DNA of 64,000 nucleotides from Angiostrongylus vasorum (Eukaryota > Nematoda > Chromadorea > Rhabditida > Metastrongylidae), in the NCBI GenBank assembly GCA_018806985.1, contig JADANN010000128.1, positions 265,174-329,173 on the forward strand, given 5' to 3'. Within the stretch, counting starts at the first letter, position 1; every line of letters starts with the position of its first letter. The notes below the pieces were generated by a model. The model was not told the origin of the DNA. It worked only from the letters and a program-made list of their open reading frames with translations, and did not search any database. Of the stretch, positions 53,245 to 62,403 are shown in pieces. Both the position numbers and the translations under genes were made by a program.

Positions 53245-54834
53245 ATATGATCACCTGTGTCACCTGTAGTACCATTTATCGTCGAGTAACTCGAGCGGTC
53301 ACCAGTAAATCTTCCATTATTCCCTGTCGCATGCAAGAGTAGCTCAGTGGGTCCTGCTCGCTTTAGGGATTAGTCAAGCATCATATCTTTCTTCTAAGCT
53401 CTTCGTGAAGAACTCTGACCATCGGGTTGGTGGTTTTTCTGCAGTACGTTTGACATCCCGAGGAATCCATTCACAAACGGCTCTTGTCCATCGGTTGTCA
53501 TTCATACGCATTACGTGTGCGTACAGAACGGCATCCTTGATTTTTCATCGTTGACGCAGGTCGGAGCTTCGGATCCCATTCATTACTTGTGTGAAACGGG
53601 ATACTCCTAGCATCGTCCTTTCGACTGCGCATTCGATAACGCTCAGTGGTCTTTCATCTTGCTTACGCAGCGACCAGGTTTCTGACGCATACTTTAGGGC
53701 AGGAAATACCGTTAAGTCGAGCAGTTGGGCACGAAGTCGTGTGTTCTTTGTTCTCGTCACTACATCTTCGATGCTCTTGAAAGCTCCCTAAGCCGCTCCT
53801 TTCCTTGTACTCAACTCTGGAGCTAAGTCGTTCATCATATTCATCATATCATATCATATATTGATTTCCGACCTAGATAGACATAACTGGAGCATTCGGA
53901 GATATTCGTTCCGTTGAGCGTGGATGGGGCATATGAAACCAATCCGTTCCTCATGAACATCGTTTTTTGTGAGATTTAGTCAAAGACCAATCTTTCCACA
54001 GGCTTTATCAAAATCGGCAAGTATACGTTCCAATTGGCTAATGTTCGGTGTTATAAGGACGATGTCATCAGCAAAGCGAAGATGGTGTAACTGCCGTCCA
54101 TCGATTTTCACTCCCATATTATCCCATTCCAGTGATCGCATGGCGTACTGGAGGGTGGCGGTAAATAATTTTTGGCGAGATGGCATCGCCTTGCCTAACC
54201 CCTCTTTTGACGTCAATGTTAGTATCGTTGTAAAATGATGATATCTTGGTTGTGAAATTTTTGTACAGCTTACGATGAATCTTTATATACTGAGTAGGGA
54301 CTCCTTGATTATCAAGGGCTTCCATGACTGCTTCTATCTCAACTGAATAAAGGCCTTCTGTAAATCGATGAAAGTGAGACAGAGCGGTCTTCTGTACTCT
54401 CGCGATACTTCAGTGAGTCTCGTTATCGTGTGGATTTGGTCCATCCTACTAAATGCTTTTTCGAAACCCTGCTTATTCAAATGGCTGTCCTTCCCCCAGC
54501 GTTCTGTCAATCCTGTTTAGATGACTCGAGTGAAAAGTTTGTTGACGACACATCGCAGAGCAGATTTTGCGACAGTTGCCGATATCGTGTAGGTCACCCT
54601 TCTTAAACAATAACACGGTCCTGCTGGTCTAACACTGAGTGAGGGACCTTGCATTCAGATAGGTAACATGTGAGCTGAGGAGCCTAGCCAGTATGTTTGC
54701 GAGGACTGGCGGAAGGTTCTTTCAGGTGTTTCTGATCTTATCCTGTCTGACTGGGTGCTGTTCGATTTTTCACCGACGAAATGGCATGTCGGATTTCGGA
54801 AGGGAGAAACCGGTGGTACAACATATCCATCCTC
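53245..54834 (-). pseudogene. RTE-type LINE, copy f, cut by BEL insertion
   Basis: Minus-strand RTE copy. The 3' end is at about 53245 (gatcacctgtgtcacctg on the plus strand). The C-terminal region includes SLRKQDERPLSVIECAVERT, and the RT carries LHHLRFADDIVLITPN with an intact DD pair (54216-53980) and KIHRKLYKNFTTKISSF. The fingers region continues to 54834. There the match to other copies (catatccatcctcc, then tttatttcata) is broken by the BEL LTR, so the missing endonuclease half was displaced or lost. Confidence 0.78.
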
Positions 54835-55467
54835 CTATAGAGAATTCCTCTATCAATCTTCGAAATTCTCTATCTACCTAATCAGTGCATCCCATGGGTC
54901 GATGGAGACCGCGTTGCTACAACGACGCGTGCGTACTCCCTGCCTCTATGTCCAGTTATGGCCAATGGGCAAGCCGCTCGCTGGGACGCAGCCACGCCTA
55001 CCGCCACCCGGCATTTTGGCCAAGCGACGCCCTTGGCGAGCGCCGTCGCCACCTCCATCATTGCTTCTCTCCCGAATGATCTTTCCTTACAGTTTCATTT
55101 GCTTAGGTCGTAGTGATAGGAACTGTAATCACTCTCGCTCTTGCTCTTATTTCTCCGTTAGCTCTTGCATTGTTATTATCTTGCTCTTGTTTCTCCGTTA
55201 GCTCTTGCATTGTTATTACGTTAGTGTTATAGTTGATTTTTCGCATATGTGTTGACATGAGTTCGATGCTCTCATCGTTCACAGGTACTCCACAAACGGC
55301 TCTCCACTATTATTCGCTTTCTCGAACGCTCTTCATACTCTTGTGCTGTGAGCCGTTACATCGGTGCATGCATTATTGTTAAGGCATTTTATTAGAAAGA
55401 AGAAATCCACTGAACCACCTTATTTGTAGTTTGTTGTGCATAACCTCATTGCATTGTTGTGTAAATA

Positions 55468-55506
<39 letters not shown>

Positions 55507-55612
55507 AATAAAGTTTTAATTACCCAAGTTTGAGGTACCCGCACAAACGGCTCCCCCACTATTATTCGCTTTCTTGAACGCTCTTCATACTCTTGTGCTG
55601 TGAGCCGTTACA
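54835..55612 (+). repeat. BEL/Pao 5' LTR
   Basis: Begins ctatagagaattcctctatc, identical to the start of the 3' LTR, and ends gtgagccgttaca. It contains an AATAAA at 55507-55512 and a (TA)n tract at 55469-55503 that the other LTR lacks. A 110-bp segment (tccacaaacggctc...gagccgttacat) occurs twice within it. Confidence 0.82.
55469..55503. repeat. (TA)n tract inside 5' LTR
   Basis: About 17 TA units where the 3' LTR has only gatagtatatgtg. It expanded after the LTRs diverged. Confidence 0.9.
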
Positions 55613-55630
55613 TTGGTGCATTGACCAACT
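55613..55630 (+). promoter_or_regulatory. Putative primer-binding site
   Basis: Starts TTGGTGCATTGACC directly after the LTR's terminal CA. The identical sequence follows the second LTR at 62404. The matching tRNA is not identified. Confidence 0.45.
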
Positions 55631-55738
55631 CGACTCGAACTCAAAGGAACAAGCACCAACGGACACGCCCGCAACTGGCCAACCTCAACAAGGGAAACTA
55701 CCTTCGAGTACGTTAGATTAAATTCAAAAGAAAAAAGA

Positions 55739-56571
55739 ATGACAACTGTCCTTTCCGCTCGTCAAGGAGTATTAACAAAAGGCAATTAACCGCCTCTTAT
55801 CTACCCTTAAATAGCTATGAAAACGAAATCAGACACACCAATAAGCTTGCCATCGGAACAAACCAGCAGGATCGGAGTACATGTACTGTACGGCGAAGGA
55901 AAATAGAACAAGCCAAATCAGCTATTGAGCATGATCCATGATGGCAGACCAACTTCAGCAAAACCCCAATACTCAAGCAAAAGACGAGCTGCAACGCGCT
56001 GCCAACATGAACGTAGAAAAACAGTGGAACACCTCGACGAAGCGAAACGCTGTCTCTCTAAGATTCTCGACTTAAGAAAAACGTTGGAAGGCGCCGAGAC
56101 TATCCTGCTAAAGAACTCAGACCTCTATCCACCTCTGACTAATCTACCACCCATCCCTATTCCAAAATTCAACGGAGACATAAGGGAGTGGGAAGCATTT
56201 TGAGGGGAGCATTCAATTATAATGTGCACTCACGCCAAATGGACGACCTCCAAAAAATGACCTATCTGCTGGACGCCCTTCAGGGAGAAGCAAAAGAATG
56301 CGTCAAACAGTATCAAATATCGCAAAAGTACTTATTCAATAGTAATACAGCATCTGAAAGAAAAGTACGACAATAAACAAGCCCTCGTCCGTCATCTGTT
56401 ACATAGATTACGTACAACAGAAGCAAAGACGAAACGCCTTGAGGATCAGGAAAAACTGTGTGAAAGCCTTCATTCGATAGTTGTTCAACTGCAACAAAAA
56501 AGGAGAATTCACCGATACTTTGCTCGTACAGCAACTACTGTTAGAAAAATTCACAACAGAGATTCAACGGC
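55739..56571 (+). pseudogene. BEL/Pao gag N-terminal region, frameshifted
   Basis: The ATG at 55739 corresponds to the start at 62521 in copy 2 (TVLSARQGVLTKAINRLL). The frame breaks within 50 bases at an extra A. Recognisable pieces then follow in alternating frames: LYPPLTNLPPIPIPKFNGDI, REWEAF, MDDLQKMTYLLDALQGEA, and a coiled-coil-like segment ending LLLEKFTTEI. KFNGDIREWEAF is the conserved gag core motif of BEL/Pao elements (usually F.G....W..F). The polyprotein would package element RNA. Confidence 0.78.
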
Positions 56572-58272
56572 ATGCGCGGCAAAAAAGGACGACAGAGAGG
56601 AGAAGATACAAAGACATGCGAACTGCTGAAGGATGTCAAAGACTACATAAGGGAGGAACTCGAACTACGGGACCAAGAGCAAGAGAGGCCCATGTTAAGA
56701 ACGCAGCACATAAATCAGCCAGAAAGGATGTTCAAAAGTGCGCGATATTCATGCTTCTACTGCAACAAAGTAGGACACTCACCAAACGATTGTGCGGAGA
56801 CAAGAACTCAACAAGAAAGAGTACAAATTATTAAAACTCGTAATCTCTGCTACAATTGCGGTTCATCATTGCATCAGCTTCCAGACTGTAAAGCAGGGCC
56901 GTGCCGAAATTGCAATAAGCACGGACACCACACTTCCATTTGTAGGTATCAGCACGTAACAGCGGAATACAGACCGAGAAAAGGAGGAAATACTACAAGT
57001 GACAGAATAAACGCACCAACGAAAACACCAAATACCACTCCAAGGGAAAAGAAACCCAATTCATCAAAAATCAATACAGTAACGTCTGAAGAGACGTGGC
57101 CTGAGGACACTGTCGTTCTTCATGCTAAGAGGGAACAAGCACCGAACAGTCAAATTTTAGCAGGACAGGCGAAAGTGTTCAATCCCGACAAGACGAGACA
57201 AGAAATAACGGACGTCATCCTCGATACAGGTTCTGACCGCACATTCATTACTAATGCGCTAGCCAATCGCCTTCAACTACGAAATAGTGATTCCATGGAA
57301 TTAACCATCCACACATTCGGTGACTCAGAGCCGATTACTAGGACATGCGGCGTCACTACGTTGAAATTGAAGGATGTCTTTGGATCAGTGCACGAAATTA
57401 CGGCAACTAGAATCGATAAGATTACACAACCGTTAGAACGCCTAAATCTAAACGGAGAGGACACAGAATTTCTCGAAAATCATAAAATTAAGCTCTCGAT
57501 CAATCCAGATCTTAAAACCATATGTCCACAAATCCTTCTCGGATGCTCAGATTCTCTCGCCATGCTTGATAGCGGAACAAACCCAGCAAGAACATTGCCA
57601 TCAGGATTAAAATTAATCCCATCCAAACTTGGATATCTTATGACAGGAACGCTCCACGACCGAAACGACAAATCGAGAGAGACGATACCTCTGAGGACAG
57701 ATGCCACATATGCAGGTCAGCACATAACTGAACAGCAGTCATGGGAAAAATATTGGTCACTAGAGTCATCAGGAATCCATGAATACACAGGACCAAGCGC
57801 ACAAGAACGACAGCAACAGAACGACGAGATCTGGGAAGAGTTCCAGAGAACAATAGAAAAACGGGAAGACGGCTATTATGTGCGCCTCCCTTGGAGAGAT
57901 GATGCAGGCACATTACCTGATAACAAAAGCATCGCAGTAAAACGATTACAGGCGACAATAGCCAAACTAAAGCATGATCCAATTATGTTCCAAAGTTATC
58001 ACGAAACCATCAAGGAACAACTAGATCAAAATATCATTGAAGAAGTTGACGAATCAAGACCAACAAAAGGAGCAGTAATACATTACCTTCCACATCAAGC
58101 GGTCCTCACTCCGAACAAAGAAACCACAAAGTTGAGAATTGTTTACGATGCATCTGCTCACCTCAAGAAGGCCCCCCTCATTAAACGATGTCCTTCATCA
58201 AGGTCCACTATTCCTACCACAAATATACGACATTTTACTTCGGTTTCGCATCGGAAATGTCGCAATGATTAG
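56572..58272 (+). CDS. BEL/Pao gag-pol: zinc knuckles, protease, RT start
   Basis: 566 codons open. Three CX2CX4HX4C zinc knuckles lie at residues 61-74, 93-106 and 111-124. The aspartic protease motif VILDTGSDRTFI is at about residue 220. The RT start has REDGYYVRLPW and KLRIVYDASA close to the end. The first ATG is internal: the natural gag frame enters from upstream across an extra A near 56585. It ends in a frameshift in a CCCCCC run near 58175, after which RT continues in the frame starting at 58139. Role: RNA binding, polyprotein cleavage and the beginning of reverse transcription. Confidence 0.85.
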   Translation: MRGKKGRQRGEDTKTCELLKDVKDYIREELELRDQEQERPMLRTQHINQPERMFKSARYSCFYCNKVGHSPNDCAETRTQQERVQIIKTRNLCYNCGSSLHQLPDCKAGPCRNCNKHGHHTSICRYQHVTAEYRPRKGGNTTSDRINAPTKTPNTTPREKKPNSSKINTVTSEETWPEDTVVLHAKREQAPNSQILAGQAKVFNPDKTRQEITDVILDTGSDRTFITNALANRLQLRNSDSMELTIHTFGDSEPITRTCGVTTLKLKDVFGSVHEITATRIDKITQPLERLNLNGEDTEFLENHKIKLSINPDLKTICPQILLGCSDSLAMLDSGTNPARTLPSGLKLIPSKLGYLMTGTLHDRNDKSRETIPLRTDATYAGQHITEQQSWEKYWSLESSGIHEYTGPSAQERQQQNDEIWEEFQRTIEKREDGYYVRLPWRDDAGTLPDNKSIAVKRLQATIAKLKHDPIMFQSYHETIKEQLDQNIIEEVDESRPTKGAVIHYLPHQAVLTPNKETTKLRIVYDASAHLKKAPLIKRCPSSRSTIPTTNIRHFTSVSHRKCRND

Positions 58273-59140
58273 CGACGTCGAAAAGGCTTTCCTACAAATA
58301 CGGCTGCACGAAATAGATAGAGACGCGACACGATTCCTATGGATCCGAGATATCTCACAACCTCTGGAACCAAGGAACATAACTGTGTACAGATTTACAC
58401 GAGTTACGTTTGGACTCAATTGTTTACCATTCCTTCTAGCAGGAACAATTAAACACCATTTAAATAATTGTCAAAATGACCCTAAATTCGTCAACCACCT
58501 CATCAGTAACACTTATGTGGATAACGTGATTTTAACGGTAGCGTCAACACAAGAGGCAGTGTCGGCATACAAAGAAACAAAGCAGATATTCAATGATTTG
58601 AACATGAATTTACGTGAATTTCTTTCAAACGACAAGGAGTTTCTACAGCAAATTCCTCAAAGGGATCGAGCATCAAATAGTCTACAAAAAGTTCTAGGCA
58701 TACCTTGGCGTTCCACGGAGGATAAACTGCTTATCTCATGCAGATATCCAACAAAACCAAAACTGACCAAACGTGCAATCGCCGAACAGGTAGCTGCTAT
58801 CTACGATCCTGTGGGGTGGCTCACGCCACTCACATTAAGAGGAAAGCAATTTCTTCAAAACCTCTGGAACTTCGACTATACGTGGGACAGTCCTCTGTCA
58901 AACGAACACGGAGACCAGTGGGGAAAAATAGTTGATGATTTTAACGGATTTGAAACCTTCATTCCACGAAAAGTAGCCCAGATTGGAGTTTCATCTAGGC
59001 TGATTCTCTTCGCGGATGCTAGCAAACATTGCATGGCCACTTGCGCCTACATTGTTTCCAATGATGAATCACAACTACTCCAGCGAAGTCTAAGTTACCA
59101 TCAGTCAGGGACAATCCCACAATTCCAAAACTTGAACTAA
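58139..59140 (+). CDS. BEL/Pao reverse transcriptase and RNase H start
   Basis: 333 codons. RT motif A ISDVEKAFLQI is intact. Motif C reads NTYVDNVILT (codons 58514-58525), so the second catalytic Asp of YVDD is Asn. The BEL-specific IYDPVGWLTPLTLRGKQFLQ and the RNase H start LILFADASKHCMATCAYI follow. The frame is lost near 59125 in a short deletion and RNase H resumes in the frame beginning at 59152. Confidence 0.85.
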   Translation: MFTMHLLTSRRPPSLNDVLHQGPLFLPQIYDILLRFRIGNVAMISDVEKAFLQIRLHEIDRDATRFLWIRDISQPLEPRNITVYRFTRVTFGLNCLPFLLAGTIKHHLNNCQNDPKFVNHLISNTYVDNVILTVASTQEAVSAYKETKQIFNDLNMNLREFLSNDKEFLQQIPQRDRASNSLQKVLGIPWRSTEDKLLISCRYPTKPKLTKRAIAEQVAAIYDPVGWLTPLTLRGKQFLQNLWNFDYTWDSPLSNEHGDQWGKIVDDFNGFETFIPRKVAQIGVSSRLILFADASKHCMATCAYIVSNDESQLLQRSLSYHQSGTIPQFQNLN

Positions 59141-59151
59141 ATGCATTAACA

Positions 59152-60273
59152 TTGGCAGCACGGTTAGCATATTCAATATGTACATCACTAAACAACCTCA
59201 CTTCTATCACAAATATAACTATACTCTCGGACTCAGAAGTCGCGCTCAGCTGGATACGGTCCAAGGAGGCCCACAATACCGCAGGAGTGTTGGTGAAGAA
59301 CCGCATAAAGGAAATACGCCGAATAGTGGAAAACCTACCAACACCCGTACAATTTGGCTACATAGCCACTGATCAAAATGCTGCTGATTGTGCTACAAGA
59401 GGACTAAACAAGTTCGAATTAAAAGACCACATATGGTGGAAAGGACCGGCATTCATTAAGGAAATACACGAACAAAAAGGCCAACATCTTTTGACATTAC
59501 AGCAAGGAAGCACACAAAGGGCACAGGTATCCTCAGCGACATCAGTAGCCACCACACCCGTCGCAGAACTACTCGACTGGAAGCGATTCAATAGACTCAC
59601 AAGAGCAAAGAGAACAACTGCATATGTTCTCAGATTTATTAGCAAAACCAGCTCTAAGGTACGGAAGGAACTGCGTGACCGGATATACAAGAATATCCCA
59701 GAACTCCACGTAATGTCAACAGAAGCATGCATCACGGCCATAGAGCAAGAAGCAGCCTTGCGAGTTGTGATACGAAACCACCAAGCAGTTCATTTTTCTT
59801 TACGATCATTGAAGGATTATAAACATTTAAAGTTATATCACGATGAATGGGGAATCATTCGGTGCAAAGGCAGATTAAACAAGGCAGTCCTGCCACGTGA
59901 AGCTCAGCAACCAATTCTAATCAGCTCTAAAACGGCACTAGCAGAACTAATAGTTGTCGAGGCACATCTCCCGTTCCACAATGCAACGGGCCACACCATA
60001 GCTAACGCACGCGAAAGATTCTGGATGAGGAGTATACGGAAAATCGCTAAGAAAGTTATAAGACAATGCGTACCCTGTCAAAGGATGAACAATCTCCCCT
60101 ACAAATATCCGCCGATGGATGACCTTCCAGAAAGAAGAGTGAGACGATCACGTCCGTTTGAGCATGTAGGAGTAGACTATTTCGGACCACTAACAGCGAG
60201 AAATAATGATGGAACGAATAAAAGGTCTACGGCATCATCATCACGTGTGCGACAACCAGACTACTTCATCTAG
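59152..60273 (+). CDS. BEL/Pao RNase H end and integrase N-half
   Basis: 373 codons. RNase H continues with ILSDSEVALSWI and QNAADCATRGL. The integrase zinc-binding region has LPFHNATGH and CVPCQRM (H-H and C-C), followed by the core start FEHVGVDYFGPL with the first catalytic Asp. The frame shifts near 60225; the second Asp (SDNASNF) lies at about 60360 in another frame. The integrase would insert the cDNA into the chromosome. Confidence 0.83.
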   Translation: MAARLAYSICTSLNNLTSITNITILSDSEVALSWIRSKEAHNTAGVLVKNRIKEIRRIVENLPTPVQFGYIATDQNAADCATRGLNKFELKDHIWWKGPAFIKEIHEQKGQHLLTLQQGSTQRAQVSSATSVATTPVAELLDWKRFNRLTRAKRTTAYVLRFISKTSSKVRKELRDRIYKNIPELHVMSTEACITAIEQEAALRVVIRNHQAVHFSLRSLKDYKHLKLYHDEWGIIRCKGRLNKAVLPREAQQPILISSKTALAELIVVEAHLPFHNATGHTIANARERFWMRSIRKIAKKVIRQCVPCQRMNNLPYKYPPMDDLPERRVRRSRPFEHVGVDYFGPLTARNNDGTNKRSTASSSRVRQPDYFI

Positions 60274-60299
60274 AACTCGTACACAGCGTAACGACGAAT

Positions 60300-61325
60300 G
60301 ATTTCCTGCTAGCCCTAAGACGATTTTTTTGCCAGACGAGGAGTGCCTAAAACTATCACATCTGATAACGCATCCAATTTCCTACTGAGCGAACAAATTC
60401 TACAAGAGGCAATTCTTCCCGTTATTAACGATGTGTCACTAGCAAATACAATGGCAACAAAGGGAGTAACATGGAGGACAATTACGCCGTATGCTCCGTG
60501 GCAGGGGGGCATTTTATGAGCGTCTCATAAAGTCGGTAAAATACTCTTTATACAAAGTATTGCAAAGGACGATCCCAACAACGGAGGAATTGGAAACCCT
60601 CTTGGTAGAAATAGAGGGAAATCTCAACAGTCGACCTCTCTCATACCAAGAAGAAGGCTCTGACAACCTGGTTACCTTGCGACCAATCGACTTTATCCAG
60701 CGAGACATGATAATAACATATCCATTCGAGTTCAGCAGTGAAGAAGAAGACGATAAGACGTATCTTCCACCCCAAGAGGCAGCATTATTACGCACGCGAA
60801 AGGAAGTGCAGGATGCTCTCGCATCAAGTCACAATCTGACAGAACAATATTGGAGTATTTGGAGCCAAGAATACTTGAAAAAGCCTTCGAGAGACTCACA
60901 AACTCAATATAAACAACAAACGAGGCACTCCATTAACTCCAACCATAGGTACGGTGGTACTAATTCACGATCCAATTCTGCCACGAAACACGTGGAAAAT
61001 GGCGCGCATCATCGACTTGAGACAGTCAGAAAGTGGTGCGATCCGAGAAGCACAACTCAAATTACCAACCGGACGTATCACAAGGAGACCAATTAATCTA
61101 CTGATTCCGCTTGAACTAGGAGGCAGCCCAACAGAGAAACAGTTAGGAAAAAGTGAAGAGATGGAGTCGCCAACTCAAGTTCCGCAAAGCGCGGTGGGAA
61201 TTCAGAATCAACGCTATAATCTTCGACCTCGATCACGTGACAACAACACACCGATAGATTCACAAAGGACCCATTTTTCGCAAGGCGAGGAGGAACGTGA
61301 ACCAGAAAAATTACCCCGAAAGTAA
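60300..61325 (+). pseudogene. BEL/Pao integrase C-half and C-terminal tail
   Basis: Integrase core remnants: PKTITSDNASNF (frame near 60345), then GGHFYERLIKSVKYSLYKVL carrying the catalytic Glu (60491-61096). The tail region (60954-61325) has VLIHDPILPRNTWKMARI and KLPTGRITRRPINLLIPLEL, the DUF5641-type end typical of BEL/Pao. A stop at 61323 ends pol. Frames alternate at least twice. Confidence 0.8.
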
Positions 61326-61429
61326 ACGGTTAAGAAGGAAGCGAATCGCCGAGTCACCACTATAACTTTCGTCCACGAAACTCCACTCAAGCTATAACAT
61401 CATTCACCGTCCAGCCCACTCCTATAGTA

Positions 61430-61440
61430 AAGGGGGGGGA
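61430..61440 (+). promoter_or_regulatory. Polypurine tract
   Basis: aaaggggggga-type purine run immediately before the 3' LTR. It would prime plus-strand synthesis. Confidence 0.75.
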
Positions 61441-62403
61441 CTATAGAGAATTCCTCTATCAATCCTCGAAATTCTCTATCTACCTAATCAATGCATCCCA
61501 TGGGTCGATGGAGACCGCGTTGCTACAACGACGCGTGCGTACTCTGCGTCTACGTCCCGTTCGGGTCAATAGGCATGAATCCCTCTACAGATAGAGAGTT
61601 CTCTATCCACCTAATCAATCCATCCTATGGGTCGATGGAGATCGCGTTACTACACCGACGCGTGCGTACCCTGCGTCTATGTCCAGTTATGGCCAATGGG
61701 CAAGCCGCTCGCTGGGACGCAGCCACGCCTACCGCCACCGGCATTTTTCCAAGCGACGCCTTGGCAAGCGCCGTCGCCACCTCCATCATTACTCCTCTCC
61801 CGATTGATCTTTCCTTACAGTTTCATTTGCTTAGGTCGTAGTGATAGGAACTGTAATCACTCTCGCTCTTGCTCTTATTTCTCCGTTAGCTCTTGCATTG
61901 TTATTATCTTGCTCTTATTTCTCCGTTAGCTCTTGCATTGTTATTACGTTAGTGTTATCGTTGATTTTCGCATATGTGTTGACATGAGTTTCGATGCTCT
62001 CATCGTTCACAGGTACTCCACAAACGGCTCGCCACTATTATTCGCTTTCTCGAACGCTCTTCATACTCTTGTGCTGTGAGCCGTTACATCGGTGCATGCA
62101 TTATTTGTTAAGGCATTTTATTAGAAAGAAGAAGAAATCCACTGAACCCACCTTATTTGTAGTTTGTTGTGCATAAGAAATCCACTGAACCACCTTATTT
62201 GCAGTTTGTTGTGCATAAAAATCCACTGAACCACCTTATTTGTAGTTTGTTGTGCATATAACCTCATTGTATTGTTGTGTGATAGTATATGTGAATAAAG
62301 GTTTTAATTACCCGAGTTTGAGGTACTCCACAAAACGGCTCGCCACTGTATTCGCTTTGTCGAACGCTCTCTTTCTCATACTCTTGTGCTGTGAGCCGTT
62401 ACA
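61441..62403 (+). repeat. BEL/Pao central LTR, shared by two copies
   Basis: 963 bases against 778 for the 5' LTR. The extra length comes from a tandem duplication of the first 130 or so bases (61441-61580 and 61590-61700) and a triplicated 42-bp unit at about 62134-62262 (aaatccactgaaccaccttat, then ttgtagtttgttgtgcat). It ends gagccgttaca and is followed by the same primer-binding sequence as the 5' LTR. Confidence 0.82.

Larger units (their letters stand above)
54835..62403 (+). mobile_element. BEL/Pao LTR retrotransposon, copy 1
   Basis: A complete LTR-internal-LTR unit. 5' LTR 54835-55612, putative primer-binding site from 55613, gag from 55739, pol to about 61325, polypurine tract 61430-61440, 3' LTR 61441-62403. 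BEL/Pao identity rests on the fused zinc-knuckle gag, the DTG protease, the RT-RNase H with the family's YDPVGWLTPL segment, an HHCC-DDE integrase and a C-terminal DUF5641-like tail. Frameshifts break it into at least six frames. No envelope gene is seen. Confidence 0.88.

Noticed and set aside
61100..61440. Envelope gene downstream of BEL/Pao pol
   Set aside because: Only the end of the DUF5641-like tail and about 100 non-coding bases separate pol from the LTR; there is no room for an env frame.
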